A DNA stretch of 64,000 nt from NCBI GenBank assembly GCA_902778285.1, contig CACYXC010000001.1, forward strand, positions 1 to 64,000. Reading direction: 5' to 3'. The notes beneath the pieces are model-generated. The model made no database searches. It was not told the DNA's origin and was given only the letters and a program-made list of their open reading frames with translations. Below, one piece after another: positions 34,277 to 44,272 of this stretch; position 1 is the stretch's first letter, and every line of letters starts with the position of its first letter. Made by a program: the position numbers and the translations under genes. The stretch is from Oscillospiraceae bacterium. Its GTDB lineage: Bacteria; Bacillota; Clostridia; Oscillospirales; Oscillospiraceae.

Positions 34277-36115
34277 ATGAAAAACAAGAAAGGCGCAAAA
34301 TTCTGGTTGGCGATCGCGCTCATCATCTGTCTGATCAGCTCGATCGGCGCGTCCGTCGCACAGACGGACGGTGGTTTTATCAAGTATCACGACGTAACCT
34401 TCGTCACCCAGAGCGGACATGAGCTGGACGCACTCCTGCTCGTGCCGGAAACCGCGACCGCCGAGAACCCCGCCCCCGCGATCGTCTGCTCCCACGGCTG
34501 GTACAACAACCGCGAGATGCAGGATCTGAACTATGTGGAGTACGCCCGCCGCGGCTTCGTGGTCATCTCGATCAGCATGTACGGCCACGGCGACTCCGAG
34601 GTCATCGCGAACAACACCTGGTGGGACGACGAGAACAATGCCAACGGCCTCTATGATGCGGTCAAGTATCTGGCCGAGCTGCCCTTCGTCGACGCCTCCC
34701 GCATCGGCGTGACCGGCCACTCCAACGGTGCCCGCGCCAGCCGCGAGGCCATGCTGCAGGACTATGACGGCCTGATCGCCGCCGCGCTGCTCGTCTCCAA
34801 CGACTCCGTCTATTACGACGCGGACGGCAACTACGCCAACCCCTTCGGCAGCAGGGATGTGGGCATCGTCGCCTGCCAGTACGACGAGTTCTTCCACCGT
34901 GTGACGAAAGAAGACGGCAGCAAGACGCCTCCGCGGGAGTACATCAATCAGGTCACCGCGCAGTCCTTCCTGAACTTCGGCGAGGACCCCGCCGGTCAGG
35001 AGGCCCGCGAGAGCTACACCTACTACAGCAAGGATATCGACGGAGAGAGCGCTCTGCGCATCATCTTCAACCCGGCCATCACGCACCCCTGGGCGCACTT
35101 CTCGGCGCACGTCGTCGCCATGAGCATGGACTTCTTTGACAAGGCGCTCGACGCTCCGATCAAGCTCAACATCAACAACCAAATCTGGCAGTGGAAGGCC
35201 TTCTTCAACGCGCTGGGCCTGCTGGGCTTCTTCATGTTCCTGATCTACTGTGCCATCGCGCTGACCGAGACCCCGTACTTTGCGGAGCTGGCCGCTACCG
35301 AGGAGGTCAAGCCGCTGCCCGCGCCGAAGGGCAAGGGCCAGTACTGGTACTGGGGCGGCTTCGCGGTCTGCACGCTCTTTGCCATCATCGCCTACCCGGG
35401 CATCTATAAGTGGTGCAACACTCACCGGCCCGACTTCTTCCCTCAGGCGCCCACCTTCTACATCGGCATGTGGACCTTCCTGTGCGGCCTGTTCACGCTG
35501 ATCGTGCTTGCGGTGAGCTACTTCTGCTTCAGCAGGAAGAACGGCCTCGACCCCGTTGAGCGCGGCATCAAGATGAGCGGGCGGAAGCTCTGGAAGACCA
35601 TCGTGCTGTCTCTGACCGTGGCGGTCTCCGCCTACGCGCTGGTGTTCCTGTCCGACTACCTGTTCAAGACCGACTTCCGCCTCTGGTGCTTCTCCACGAT
35701 CCGCGCCTTCCAGCCGATGCACTTCAAGGTGATCTGGCGCTATCTGATCCTGTGGCTGACCTATTACATCGCCCTGTCCCTGGCCACCAACTGCTTCAAC
35801 TTCAACGACATGGGCGGCAGGAAGGGCTGGCTGAGCACGATCATCCAGATGTTCTTCGTCTTCATCGGGCCGGAGATCATGATCGGCGTGCAGTACATCA
35901 CCTTCTTCAACAAGGGCTTCATGTGGACCGAGCTCACCGGCAAGGGCGGCAGCATCATCGGCATCTGGCTGTATCCCATCGTCTTTATCCTTCCGGTCGC
36001 GGCCTTTATCTGCAACAAGATCTACCGCAAGACCAAAAATCCCTATATCGGAGGCATCATCATGGGCGTGATCGCCTGCGTGATCTCCGTCACCAACACG
36101 CTTACCCTCGGCTGA
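34277..36115 (+). CDS. Membrane-anchored alpha/beta hydrolase
   Basis: 612 residues. After a short N-terminal membrane segment (FWLAIALIICLISSIGA) an alpha/beta hydrolase domain spans about 35-300: PAIVCSHGWYNNREMQ oxyanion region, ISMYGHGDSE, and the nucleophile elbow GVTGHSNGAR with Ser near residue 157. A His in ITHPWAHFSAH near 275 may complete the triad. The remaining 310 residues hold about eight to nine helices. The active site would face outward if the first segment is a signal anchor. Substrate unknown. AAAGGAG upstream. The same two-part design occurs in other Clostridia. Confidence 0.85.
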   Translation: MKNKKGAKFWLAIALIICLISSIGASVAQTDGGFIKYHDVTFVTQSGHELDALLLVPETATAENPAPAIVCSHGWYNNREMQDLNYVEYARRGFVVISISMYGHGDSEVIANNTWWDDENNANGLYDAVKYLAELPFVDASRIGVTGHSNGARASREAMLQDYDGLIAAALLVSNDSVYYDADGNYANPFGSRDVGIVACQYDEFFHRVTKEDGSKTPPREYINQVTAQSFLNFGEDPAGQEARESYTYYSKDIDGESALRIIFNPAITHPWAHFSAHVVAMSMDFFDKALDAPIKLNINNQIWQWKAFFNALGLLGFFMFLIYCAIALTETPYFAELAATEEVKPLPAPKGKGQYWYWGGFAVCTLFAIIAYPGIYKWCNTHRPDFFPQAPTFYIGMWTFLCGLFTLIVLAVSYFCFSRKNGLDPVERGIKMSGRKLWKTIVLSLTVAVSAYALVFLSDYLFKTDFRLWCFSTIRAFQPMHFKVIWRYLILWLTYYIALSLATNCFNFNDMGGRKGWLSTIIQMFFVFIGPEIMIGVQYITFFNKGFMWTELTGKGGSIIGIWLYPIVFILPVAAFICNKIYRKTKNPYIGGIIMGVIACVISVTNTLTLG

Positions 36116-36135
36116 TCCCCCTCCCTCTCTTTTCC

Positions 36136-36163
36136 GGGCCGCCGCATTTGCGGCGGCCCCTTT
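36136..36163 (+). terminator. Terminator of the hydrolase gene
   Basis: GGGCCGCCGC/GCGGCGGCCC stem with ATTT loop, modest T tail. Confidence 0.7.
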
Positions 36164-36204
36164 CCTGTACGGTTCCTCCGTACTTCGGGCCGGGCGGCGG
36201 CAGA

Positions 36205-36234
36205 TTGAAGTTGCAAATCCGGCGCGAGTATAGT
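36205..36234 (+). promoter_or_regulatory. Promoter of the G1P dehydrogenase gene
   Basis: TTGAAG, 18-base spacer, TATAGT. Confidence 0.5.
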
Positions 36235-36282
36235 AAACTTAAAGCAGTATAAGCAAAAAACTTTTCAGGAGGTTTTCCGTCA

Positions 36283-37518
36283 ATGATCCTCAACACCGCC
36301 CAATATCTGGGACCCTGCGCCTGCGGGCGCGACCATGAGCTGCGCACCAAGCTGGTCGTATGCGAATACGGCGCGCTGGCAAAATTCGACAAGTATATGG
36401 AGGACGCGGGGCTGTCCGGCTACCGCACCGTTATCTACGACACCAACACCTACAATCTGCCCGGCATGGTACACGTCCGGGCCGACCAGGAGATCGTGCT
36501 GGAGGCCAAGGGCCTGCACAGCGAGAAGGGCCTGATCGAGGACTGCATGAAGCGCTTCGAGCGCACGCCCGACTACGTGGTGGTCGTGGGCGGCGGCACG
36601 CTGATGGACTTCGGCCGCTACAGCGCCTGGAAGCTGGGCATCCCCTTCGTCGCCATCCCCACCATCGTCTCCTCCGACGGCTTCACGGCCGACATCTGCT
36701 CCATCATCATCGACGGTCAGAAGAAGTCCATCCCCATGCAGGCGGCCGACGCCGTCATCTGCGACATCGGCATCGTCGCCGGCGCGCCGCGCTTCCTGAC
36801 CATCGCGGGCGTGCAGGACATCATGGCGAAGGTCGTCTCCATCGCCGACTGGAAGATCGCCTCGCTGGTCTCCGGCGAGTACTTCTGCCAGAAGGTCTGC
36901 GATATGGCGCAGGAGGCGCTGGACCTGATGACGAAATGCGCCTATGACCTGAAGGCCGGCAAGGAGCCGGATATCGAGACCATGGCCTACACGCAGATGC
37001 TCTCGGGCCTGACGATGCAGATCCTCTCCAATTCCCGCGCCGCCTCCGGCGCCGAGCATCTGGTCGCCCATCTGGTGGAAATGAAGCCCCGCGGCTTCGA
37101 GAACGCCCACGGCCTGCACGGCGAGTGCGTCGGCGTGGGGACGCTGATGGTGGCGCAGGCCTACCACAAGCTGGCCGAGCGGGAGAGCATCGAGGTCAAG
37201 CCCTTCACGCCCATCGACGAGGAGTGGGTGCGCTGGGAGTTCGGCGATCTGGCCGACGGCATCCTGAAGGAGAACGAAAACGACGTGCTCGCGACCTTCC
37301 CGCCCGAGAACATCAAGAAGCACTGGCAGGAGATCCGCGAGATCATCGCGCAGATCCCGAGCTACGAGGAGCTGCTTGAGCTCTATACCGCCATCGGCGC
37401 CAAGCACTCGCTCGAGGAGTTAGGCATCGACCCGGCGGTGAAGGACAGCTTCCTCGACATCTCCAGCGCGATCCGCAATCGCCTGACGCTGGCGAGAATG
37501 ACGCGGCTTATCGTTTGA
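36283..37518 (+). CDS. sn-glycerol-1-phosphate dehydrogenase (AraM/EgsA type)
   Basis: 411 residues of the Fe-ADH-like fold. This family reduces dihydroxyacetone phosphate to sn-glycerol 1-phosphate with NAD(P)H. Nucleotide site VVGGGTLMDFGRYSAWKLG, then IPTIVSSDGFTADICSI, the family stretch ADAVICDIGIVAGAPR, and the metal ligands Asp in GVQDIMAKV, His in GAEHLVAHL and His in NAHGLHGECVGVG. These distinguish it from plain glycerol dehydrogenase. AGGAGG upstream. Followed by glpK and a NagD-type phosphatase. In Bacillus subtilis araM similarly lies beside araL, a NagD-type phosphatase. Confidence 0.85.
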   Translation: MILNTAQYLGPCACGRDHELRTKLVVCEYGALAKFDKYMEDAGLSGYRTVIYDTNTYNLPGMVHVRADQEIVLEAKGLHSEKGLIEDCMKRFERTPDYVVVVGGGTLMDFGRYSAWKLGIPFVAIPTIVSSDGFTADICSIIIDGQKKSIPMQAADAVICDIGIVAGAPRFLTIAGVQDIMAKVVSIADWKIASLVSGEYFCQKVCDMAQEALDLMTKCAYDLKAGKEPDIETMAYTQMLSGLTMQILSNSRAASGAEHLVAHLVEMKPRGFENAHGLHGECVGVGTLMVAQAYHKLAERESIEVKPFTPIDEEWVRWEFGDLADGILKENENDVLATFPPENIKKHWQEIREIIAQIPSYEELLELYTAIGAKHSLEELGIDPAVKDSFLDISSAIRNRLTLARMTRLIV

Positions 37519-37566
37519 CCGCAGAGGCGGACGGTATCCGCCCGCCGCGGGCGGCTGATCGCGTCA

Positions 37567-37676
37567 GAATAAGGCCAATTGGTCAGGCAACCGCCTTGGG
37601 GCGGCTGCCTCGACCGATGACCTTATTCTTCCTTTCCAAATTGAACCCGCTTCCGCTGGGCTTCAATTTGGGAAAC
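37567..37676. repeat. E-type two-hairpin repeat, copy 1
   Basis: First hairpin bounded by AGAATAAGG...CCTTATTCT with inner GGTCAGGCA/TGCCTCGACC arms; second hairpin CCAAATTGAA...TTCAATTTGG. It is the same composite as at 42044 and (inverted) 59274. Confidence 0.8.
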
Positions 37677-37696
37677 AATGAAAGGGGATTGAAAAT

Positions 37697-39187
<1,491 letters not shown>

Positions 39188-39199
39188 TAGGCCTTGCGT

Positions 39200-39348
39200 G
39201 CCGTAGGGGCTGTTATTAACCGCCCGGCGGCACAAGCCCGGAGGAACGAACAGAGCCCCGGCAAATACGCACAGGGCTGCGAGTTCGCCCCGAACATTCT
39301 GCGCAGGTCCGGTTTCCCTGCGCGGGCGGCTGATAGCCGCCCCTACGA
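39200..39348. repeat. B-type repeat pair
   Basis: CCGTAGGGGCTGTTATTAACC near the start and GCGGGCGGCTGATAGCCGCCC with CTACG at the end; a partly decayed interrupted palindrome. Confidence 0.6.
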
Positions 39349-39409
39349 GGCAAGACGATTTGTGCGCGGCTGATAGAAGAATCGGGGAATAAAAAAGGAA
39401 TAGAGAAAT

Positions 39410-40228
39410 ATGAATCTGGAAAAGCTAAAGAACTGCGAACTGTTCCTCTTCGACATGGACGGAACCCTGTATCTGGGCGACGAGGTCTACGACGGGGCGA
39501 TCGCGCTGATGGAGGACCTGCCCCGGCTCGGGAAAAAGTACATCTACCTGACCAACAACTCCTCCCGCGCGGGCACCGACTACATCGCGCGCCTGCGGCG
39601 GCTGGGCTTCCCCTGCGAGGCGGAGAACGTCTTCACCTCCGGCATGGCCACGGGCATGTACCTCAATCAGAACTGCCCCGGCGCGTCCGTGTATCTCGCG
39701 GGGACGCGCGCCTTTTTCCGCGAGCTGCAGAGCTACGGCATCCGCCTCGTCAACGACGAGCAGGGTCACACCGAGGCCTTCGATGTCGACGTGGTGGTGC
39801 AGGGCTTCGACACGGAGCTCGTGTATGAAAAGCTCGACAGGGCCGTGCATTTCCTGCGCCGCGGCTCCAAGTTCATCGCCGCCAATCCCGACTGGGTCTG
39901 CCCGATGCCCGCGGGCGAGGTCCTGCCCGACTGCGGGAGCATCTGCGCCCTGCTGACGGCCTCGAGCGGCGTGAAGCCCGAGTATATCGGCAAGCCCAAC
40001 CGCAACATGATCGACGTGATCGCGAAGATGACCGGCATCCCCAACGAAAAGATCTGCGCCGTGGGCGACCGGTTATACACCGATATCGCCGTGGCGCAGA
40101 ACGCGGGCAGCGTCTCGGTGCTGGTGCTGTCGGGCGAGACCGATCAGGCGATGGTCGACGCGGCCGAGCGGAAGCCCGACTACGTGCTGCCCTCGGTGAA
40201 GGAGCTGCACGAATTGCTCAGGGCGTAA
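39410..40228 (+). CDS. HAD-IIA (NagD-like) phosphatase
   Basis: 272 residues. HAD phosphatase with a C2 cap. Motif I LFDMDGTLYLGD near residue 16, motif II LTNNSSRAG, motif III Lys in IGKPNRNMID, motif IV VGDRLYTDIAVA. Family members hydrolyse small phosphates such as p-nitrophenyl phosphate, sugar phosphates and glycerol phosphates. Following the G1P dehydrogenase and glpK, it may act on glycerol phosphate or a related triose phosphate (inference). The start ATG has a weak purine-rich upstream region. Confidence 0.92.
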   Translation: MNLEKLKNCELFLFDMDGTLYLGDEVYDGAIALMEDLPRLGKKYIYLTNNSSRAGTDYIARLRRLGFPCEAENVFTSGMATGMYLNQNCPGASVYLAGTRAFFRELQSYGIRLVNDEQGHTEAFDVDVVVQGFDTELVYEKLDRAVHFLRRGSKFIAANPDWVCPMPAGEVLPDCGSICALLTASSGVKPEYIGKPNRNMIDVIAKMTGIPNEKICAVGDRLYTDIAVAQNAGSVSVLVLSGETDQAMVDAAERKPDYVLPSVKELHELLRA

Positions 40229-40276
40229 GGCCGCCGGGCGAGAACGCCCGATCAAAAAAAGAGTTGAAGGTCCCTT

Positions 40277-42043
40277 ATGGCGTTGATACTGGATTACGCA
40301 TTCCCCATCGCGGCGGCGCTGCTGCTCGTCGTGTTCTTCGCGGGCCTGCCCGCGCTTCAAAACTGCAGACTGCCCTCCGCCTCTCCCAAAAGGGGAGGCA
40401 GAGGGCTTGACGCTTTGTGGCTCCTGCTGATCACGGGGGTCTACGCCTTCGCCGCCTTTACCGATCTGGGCGATACCGCCGCGCCGCAGAGCTTCGTGCC
40501 CATGGCGGGGCAGAGCGCCGTCTTCGGTCTCGAGGAGCGCCCGGCGGAGCTGATGCTCTACACGGGCGTCGGCATGGGCGGCTACCGCATCGAGATCTCC
40601 GACAACGGCACGGATTACGCGCCGCTGACGGAGGACTTCACACAGGACCATGTGGCCGTGCTCAAGTGGCACAGCCTGCCCCTGGAGACCGAGGGCGAGG
40701 GCCCCTGCTACGTGCGCATCAGCTGCACGAACGGCGAGCCCTGGCTGGGCGAGGCGGTCTTCCGGAACGCGGAGGGCGCGGCGCTGCCCATCGGCGCGTC
40801 GATCCGGGAGCTGGCCGACGAGCAGGAGCTGGTCCCGGAGCGCTACAGCCTGGACAATTCCACCTATTTTGACGAGATCTATCACGCGCGCACGGCGCTC
40901 GAGCACATCGAGGGCCTCTGGCCCTATGAGATCAGCCATCCGCCCCTGGGCAAGATCCTGATGGGCCTGGGCATCCGGCTCTTCGGCATGACGCCCTTCG
41001 GCTGGCGCTTCACGGGGACGCTCTTCGGCGTGCTGATGCTGCCGCTCATGTACGCGTTTTTGAAAAAGCTCTTCGGCGGCGGCGCAGTCCCCGCGCTCGG
41101 CACGCTTGTGTTCGCGGCGGACTTCATGCACTTCGTGCAGACCCGCATCGCCACCATCGACACCTACGGCGTGTTCTTCATCCTGCTGATGTATTATTTT
41201 ATGTACATCTGGCTTTCGGAGGACAGACTCTGGGCCCTCGCGCTCGCGGGCGTGAGCTTCGGACTGGGGGCTGCCAGCAAATGGATCTGCCTCTACGCCG
41301 GGGCAGGCCTCGGCGTGCTGTGGCTGCTGTACTGGCTGCGGCGTTTCCTGCGTCGGGAGGAGGGGGAGAAGGTCTTTCCCGCCTTCGCAAAAAACGCCGC
41401 CTTCTGCCTGCTGTTCTTCGTCGCGGTGCCGGGGCTGATCTACTATCTGGCCTACCTGCCCTACGGCGCGGCCAGACAGGCGCAGCCGTTCACGAAGGAA
41501 TACTGGGACATCGTCTGGAGCAACCAGATCTATATGTTCACCTATCACTCCCAGCTCGTTGCAACGCATCCCTATGCCTCCCGCTGGTACGAGTGGATGC
41601 TGAACATCCGGCCCATCCTGTACTACATGGAGACGGGCCCGGCCGGCGAGCGCATCCGGATCGCGGCCTTCCTGAACCCGGCGCTCTGCTGGGGCGGGCT
41701 GCTGGCACTGTTCGTGCTGCTGTACACGGCGATCTTCCGCCGGGACAGGACGGCGGGCTTCCTGCTGATCGGCTATCTGGCGCAGCTGCTGCCCTGGGTG
41801 TTCATCGACCGGCTGACCTTCGCCTATCACTATTTCCCGTCCTCGGTCTTCCTCGTGCTGGCGCTGGGCTACGTGTTCGCGCTGATGCGGGACGGCAGGC
41901 GGCGCTGGCTCTGGTACGCGGGCGGCTTTGCGCTGGTGAGCGCGGCGCTCTTCGCGCTGTTCTATCCGGAGCTCTCGGCCCACGCGGTGGATGCCGGCTT
42001 TGCCGACCGGGCGATCCGCTGGCTGCCGACCTGGCCGTTGTGA
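40277..42043 (+). CDS. PMT-family protein mannosyltransferase-like glycosyltransferase
   Basis: 588 residues, about ten to eleven helices. Dolichyl-phosphate-mannose-protein mannosyltransferase (GT39) family, which moves a sugar from a polyprenyl phosphate to an exported acceptor. A large extracytoplasmic insertion lies at about 75-190; then the acidic catalytic-type motif STYFDEIYHARTALEH, EISHPPLGKILMGLG, DFMHFVQTRIATIDTYG, and SKWICLYAGAGLG. An R1-like hairpin sequence is embedded in frame at about residues 30-45 (SASPKRGGRGL), in the first loop. Envelope glycosylation is likely; acceptor unknown. Confidence 0.88.
   Translation: MALILDYAFPIAAALLLVVFFAGLPALQNCRLPSASPKRGGRGLDALWLLLITGVYAFAAFTDLGDTAAPQSFVPMAGQSAVFGLEERPAELMLYTGVGMGGYRIEISDNGTDYAPLTEDFTQDHVAVLKWHSLPLETEGEGPCYVRISCTNGEPWLGEAVFRNAEGAALPIGASIRELADEQELVPERYSLDNSTYFDEIYHARTALEHIEGLWPYEISHPPLGKILMGLGIRLFGMTPFGWRFTGTLFGVLMLPLMYAFLKKLFGGGAVPALGTLVFAADFMHFVQTRIATIDTYGVFFILLMYYFMYIWLSEDRLWALALAGVSFGLGAASKWICLYAGAGLGVLWLLYWLRRFLRREEGEKVFPAFAKNAAFCLLFFVAVPGLIYYLAYLPYGAARQAQPFTKEYWDIVWSNQIYMFTYHSQLVATHPYASRWYEWMLNIRPILYYMETGPAGERIRIAAFLNPALCWGGLLALFVLLYTAIFRRDRTAGFLLIGYLAQLLPWVFIDRLTFAYHYFPSSVFLVLALGYVFALMRDGRRRWLWYAGGFALVSAALFALFYPELSAHAVDAGFADRAIRWLPTWPL
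40366..40412. repeat. R1-like hairpin inside the PMT coding sequence
   Basis: GCCCTCCGCCTCTCCCAAAA and GGGGAGGCAGAGGGC pair into a long stem within the reading frame, encoding a basic Pro/Ser/Gly stretch between the first two helices. Confidence 0.65.
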
Positions 42044-42533
42044 GAATAAGGTCAAAAGGTCAGGCAGGCGCTTGCTCAGCGCCTGCCTCGACCGTTGGCC
42101 TTATTCTCACCGCTCAAATTCAAAGCCACTTCGTTGGGCTTTGGATTTGTATTATAAGAGGTCAACAGGCCGCCCGCTCGGGCGGCCTGTTCGACCGTCA
42201 GGAATAATCTGCCTCTCAACTCCAAGCCCGCTGCGTTGGGCCTTGGAGTTGTAAAGTGAGTCTGCCCTGTTTTCACCGCTCAAATCCAAAGCCACTTCGT
42301 TGGGCTTTGGATTTGTATGATATGAGGTCAACAGGCCGCCCGCTCGGGCGGCCTGTTCGACCGTCAGGAATAATCTGCCTCTCAACTCCAAGCCTGCTGC
42401 GCTGGGCCTTGGAGTTGTAAAATGAGACTGCCCTGTTTTCACCGCTCAAATCCAAAGCCACTTCGTTGGGCTTTGGATTTGTATGATATGAGGCAATGCG
42501 GCCGCCCTTTCGGGCGGCCGCATTGCCTGAAAA
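42044..42533. repeat. E-type two-hairpin repeat array with 166-bp period
   Basis: CACCGCTCAAATTC/CACCGCTCAAATCC starts at 42108, 42274 and 42440, exactly 166 bp apart. Each period holds two different palindrome pairs: CAAAGCCACTTCGTTGGGCTTTG and CAACTCCAAGCC...GGCCTTGGAGTTG, alternating with GGCCGCCCGCTCGGGCGGCC-type stems. The array starts at the PMT stop with the AGAATAAGG...CCTTATTCT hairpin and ends with GCAATGCGGCCGCC/GGCGGCCGCATTGC. Confidence 0.88.
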
Positions 42534-42645
42534 GACTGACTGTTTTTCGGAAATGCTCATAGAGAATAAGCTGCGTAAAGCAAAGCCATTTCTATCCCAT
42601 TGGGGAGGGCGCGCGTTCGACTGCCGGCTCGTTGAGCGAAAACAG

Positions 42646-42723
42646 CGGGACGTCGGGGACGCCGTCCCCTACGAGGCAAGATTGGGCTTTTCCGCCGTAG
42701 GGGCTGGCGTCCCCGACAGCCCG
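42646..42723. repeat. B-type repeat pair
   Basis: CGGGACGTCGGGGACGCCGTC with CCCTACG at the left, CCGTAGGGGCTGGCGTCCCC at the right. The left arm differs by one base from a segment inside the portal gene (46808-46834). Confidence 0.8.
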
Positions 42724-42778
42724 CGTCAGTTTACGCCCCGACAGCGGCGCGAACGAAGCGGGTCTCCGGTGAAGTGGG

Positions 42779-43567
42779 TCAATAGTAGCTCGGCTGGGGG
42801 AGGCGGCGGTCGAGCAGGACCTTGCCGAAGCAGATGCAGCTGCGCCCGGCGTCGCGGGGGATGCTGATGTTGGCATCCTGCCGGACGGGATTGGCGGAGA
42901 GGAGGTGCAGCGTGCCGGCGTAGTCCACGCACCACTGCTTGCAGAACACGTCCCCGTCCACAAAGAAGATGCCCACGTCGAACTCCTGCAGCGGCGCGCC
43001 GCGGCGGACATAAACAAGGCTGCCGTCGGGGATGAAGGGCTCCATGCTGTCGCCGCGGACGGTGAGGCAGAAGTCCGCGCCCACAGGCGCCGCCGGGTCG
43101 AGCGGGATGTTCTCGTAATCCTCGCCCTCGATGGGGGAGGCGTAACCCGCGGCGGCGGGCACGAGATAGTGCTTGATATACACGATCTTTTCCGGCTGCT
43201 CCTCGGCCTTGTACTCCGGCTGCTGCACCAAATAGCGCCCGTAGCGGATCAGCTCGCCGCGCCCGCGCTCGTTGAGCGCGTCGTAGAGCGGCGCAATGGG
43301 GAGGACAGGCTTCGCCGGCGCGTCGGCGGCAGGGACGCTCTGTGCGTCCTCACCCAGCAGGGCGCCGCGGCTGACGCCGAAGTGCCGGGCCAGCTGCTCG
43401 ATCTTGTCCATGCGGGGCATCTGGCTTCCGCTGCAGTAGGCGGAGACTGTGGACTTGCTGACCTTAAGCAGGCGGGCGATGTCGATCTGCTTCTCGCGAT
43501 TGGTACGCATCAGACGCCGGAGATTGTCGGCAAAGAGATTGCGGTCGTAGGTGACGGGACCGGCCAT
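42779..43567 (-). CDS. XRE/S24 (CI/LexA-like) phage repressor
   Basis: 262 residues from ATG 43567 preceded by AAAGGGG. The N-terminal HTH (about 8-65) reads LFADNLRRLMRTNREKQIDI, ARLLKVSKSTVSAYCSGSQMPRMD. The C-terminal S24 peptidase domain has a cleavage-type AlaGly in PAAAGYASP near residue 160, the nucleophile Ser in VRGDSMEPFIPDG and the general-base Lys in VFCKQWCVD. Such proteins repress lytic genes and self-cleave on RecA-ssDNA activation. Divergent from the phage operon, so it probably represses the promoter at 43708. Confidence 0.9.
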   Translation of the reverse strand: MAGPVTYDRNLFADNLRRLMRTNREKQIDIARLLKVSKSTVSAYCSGSQMPRMDKIEQLARHFGVSRGALLGEDAQSVPAADAPAKPVLPIAPLYDALNERGRGELIRYGRYLVQQPEYKAEEQPEKIVYIKHYLVPAAAGYASPIEGEDYENIPLDPAAPVGADFCLTVRGDSMEPFIPDGSLVYVRRGAPLQEFDVGIFFVDGDVFCKQWCVDYAGTLHLLSANPVRQDANISIPRDAGRSCICFGKVLLDRRLPQPSYY

Positions 43568-43872
43568 AAGGGGCACCCCTTTCATTGATTCTAAGCCCAT
43601 TGTACGTTTTAACCGTAATTCTGTCAAGTTAAACATGAAATTTGTGCAAAAAAAGCGGAAATTAAGAAAGGACAACCATGCTCAGTTCGGGAAAAGGAAA
43701 CATCGACTTGACAAAACCCGGGAAATGTGGTAAACTATAACCGAACTCAACGGAGAGAAAACGTGGACCGGGGACGGCCATACGGGCAGCCGTGGGCGGA
43801 TATGAAACCTCGCGGCCTTTTTTTCTTCAAATAGTTCCGTTAAACAGAACATAACGGGGAGGGTGTGTACGG
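43568..43872. other. Divergent control region and phage operon leader
   Basis: 305 bp without a gene. AT-rich around 43580-43740, with a consensus promoter at 43708-43736. Downstream is a roughly 130-base leader with a GC-rich stem region and a TTTTTTT run at about 43819. No perfect operator palindrome was found by eye. Confidence 0.55.
43708..43736 (+). promoter_or_regulatory. Promoter of the phage operon
   Basis: Perfect TTGACA, 17-base spacer, TAAACT, in the gap divergent from the repressor. Confidence 0.75.
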
Positions 43873-43944
43873 ATGGAGCAGATACCGGACGATCCGATCG
43901 TCCGCCAGATCGAAGAGACAGGCTGGCCGTGGTGGATGCAGTGA
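43873..43944 (+). CDS. 23-residue small protein at the phage operon start
   Basis: Reads MEQIPDDPIVRQIEETGWPW plus WMQ. The string DDPIVR.IE.TG.P.W resembles tiny proteins seen near phage or mobile genes in Clostridia, by memory only. GGGGAGGG lies about 12 bases upstream. Its end overlaps the start region of the next frame. Too short for firm assignment. Confidence 0.5.
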   Translation: MEQIPDDPIVRQIEETGWPWWMQ

Positions 43945-44180
43945 AGACACGCACGGGGGGCGGGCAGCGCGCACCGATCTCCCGGGAGAGGGTGCGCAAG
44001 GCGGCGGGGGAAGCGCTGACGCAGCTGGAGACGGCGCTGGGGGAGGGGGACAGCAAGCGCGCCAGGGAGATGACCGGCGTGCTGCGGGACATGGTGCAGC
44101 TGCACCGGGAGCTGCAGGGCGGCGGGAGCCAGAGCGTGACGGTCTGCTTCGTCGGCGAGACGGAGGAGGCCGCGCGCTGA
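43941..44180 (+). CDS. Hypothetical protein in small-terminase position
   Basis: About 79 residues from GTG 43941 (GTG 43932 is an alternative). Highly charged and helical: ISRERVRKAAGEALTQLETA, REMTGVLRDMVQLHRELQGG, and a final strand SVTVCFVGETEEAAR. It lies directly before the large terminase, where the small terminase subunit is usually encoded. No helix-turn-helix motif typical of TerS was recognised. Function unproven. Confidence 0.55.
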   Translation: MKTRTGGGQRAPISRERVRKAAGEALTQLETALGEGDSKRAREMTGVLRDMVQLHRELQGGGSQSVTVCFVGETEEAAR

Positions 44181-44272
44181 GGGCGTCGGCCTCTGCGGGA
44201 GACGGCGGCGGGCGGTGCGTCTCCGCCTCCTCAAAACGCACGACTCAAAACTTCTAAACCGGGGAGGACGAA

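Larger units (their letters stand above)
42044..42778. other. 735-bp gene-free region
   Basis: Holds the E-type array (42044-42533), about 110 bp of unremarkable sequence, and the B-type pair (42646-42723). Minus-strand open frames here are products of the repeat and are not considered genes. Confidence 0.8.

Noticed and set aside
40073..42055. 660-codon open frame on - opposite the PMT-type gene
   Set aside because: Low-complexity composition without motifs; the + strand encodes a membrane enzyme with conserved residues.
42044..42533. CRISPR array
   Set aside because: The period of 166 bp, palindromic units throughout and no unique spacers do not fit a CRISPR array; no cas genes nearby.
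42076..42560. Minus-strand frames with recurring TNPKPNEVALDLSGEN
   Set aside because: They repeat with the 166-bp array and are explained by repeat DNA; no ribosome sites or independent conservation.
43568..43872. Phage attachment site near the repressor
   Set aside because: No direct repeat of this region was found at the right end of the block, and no integrase or tRNA gene is present.
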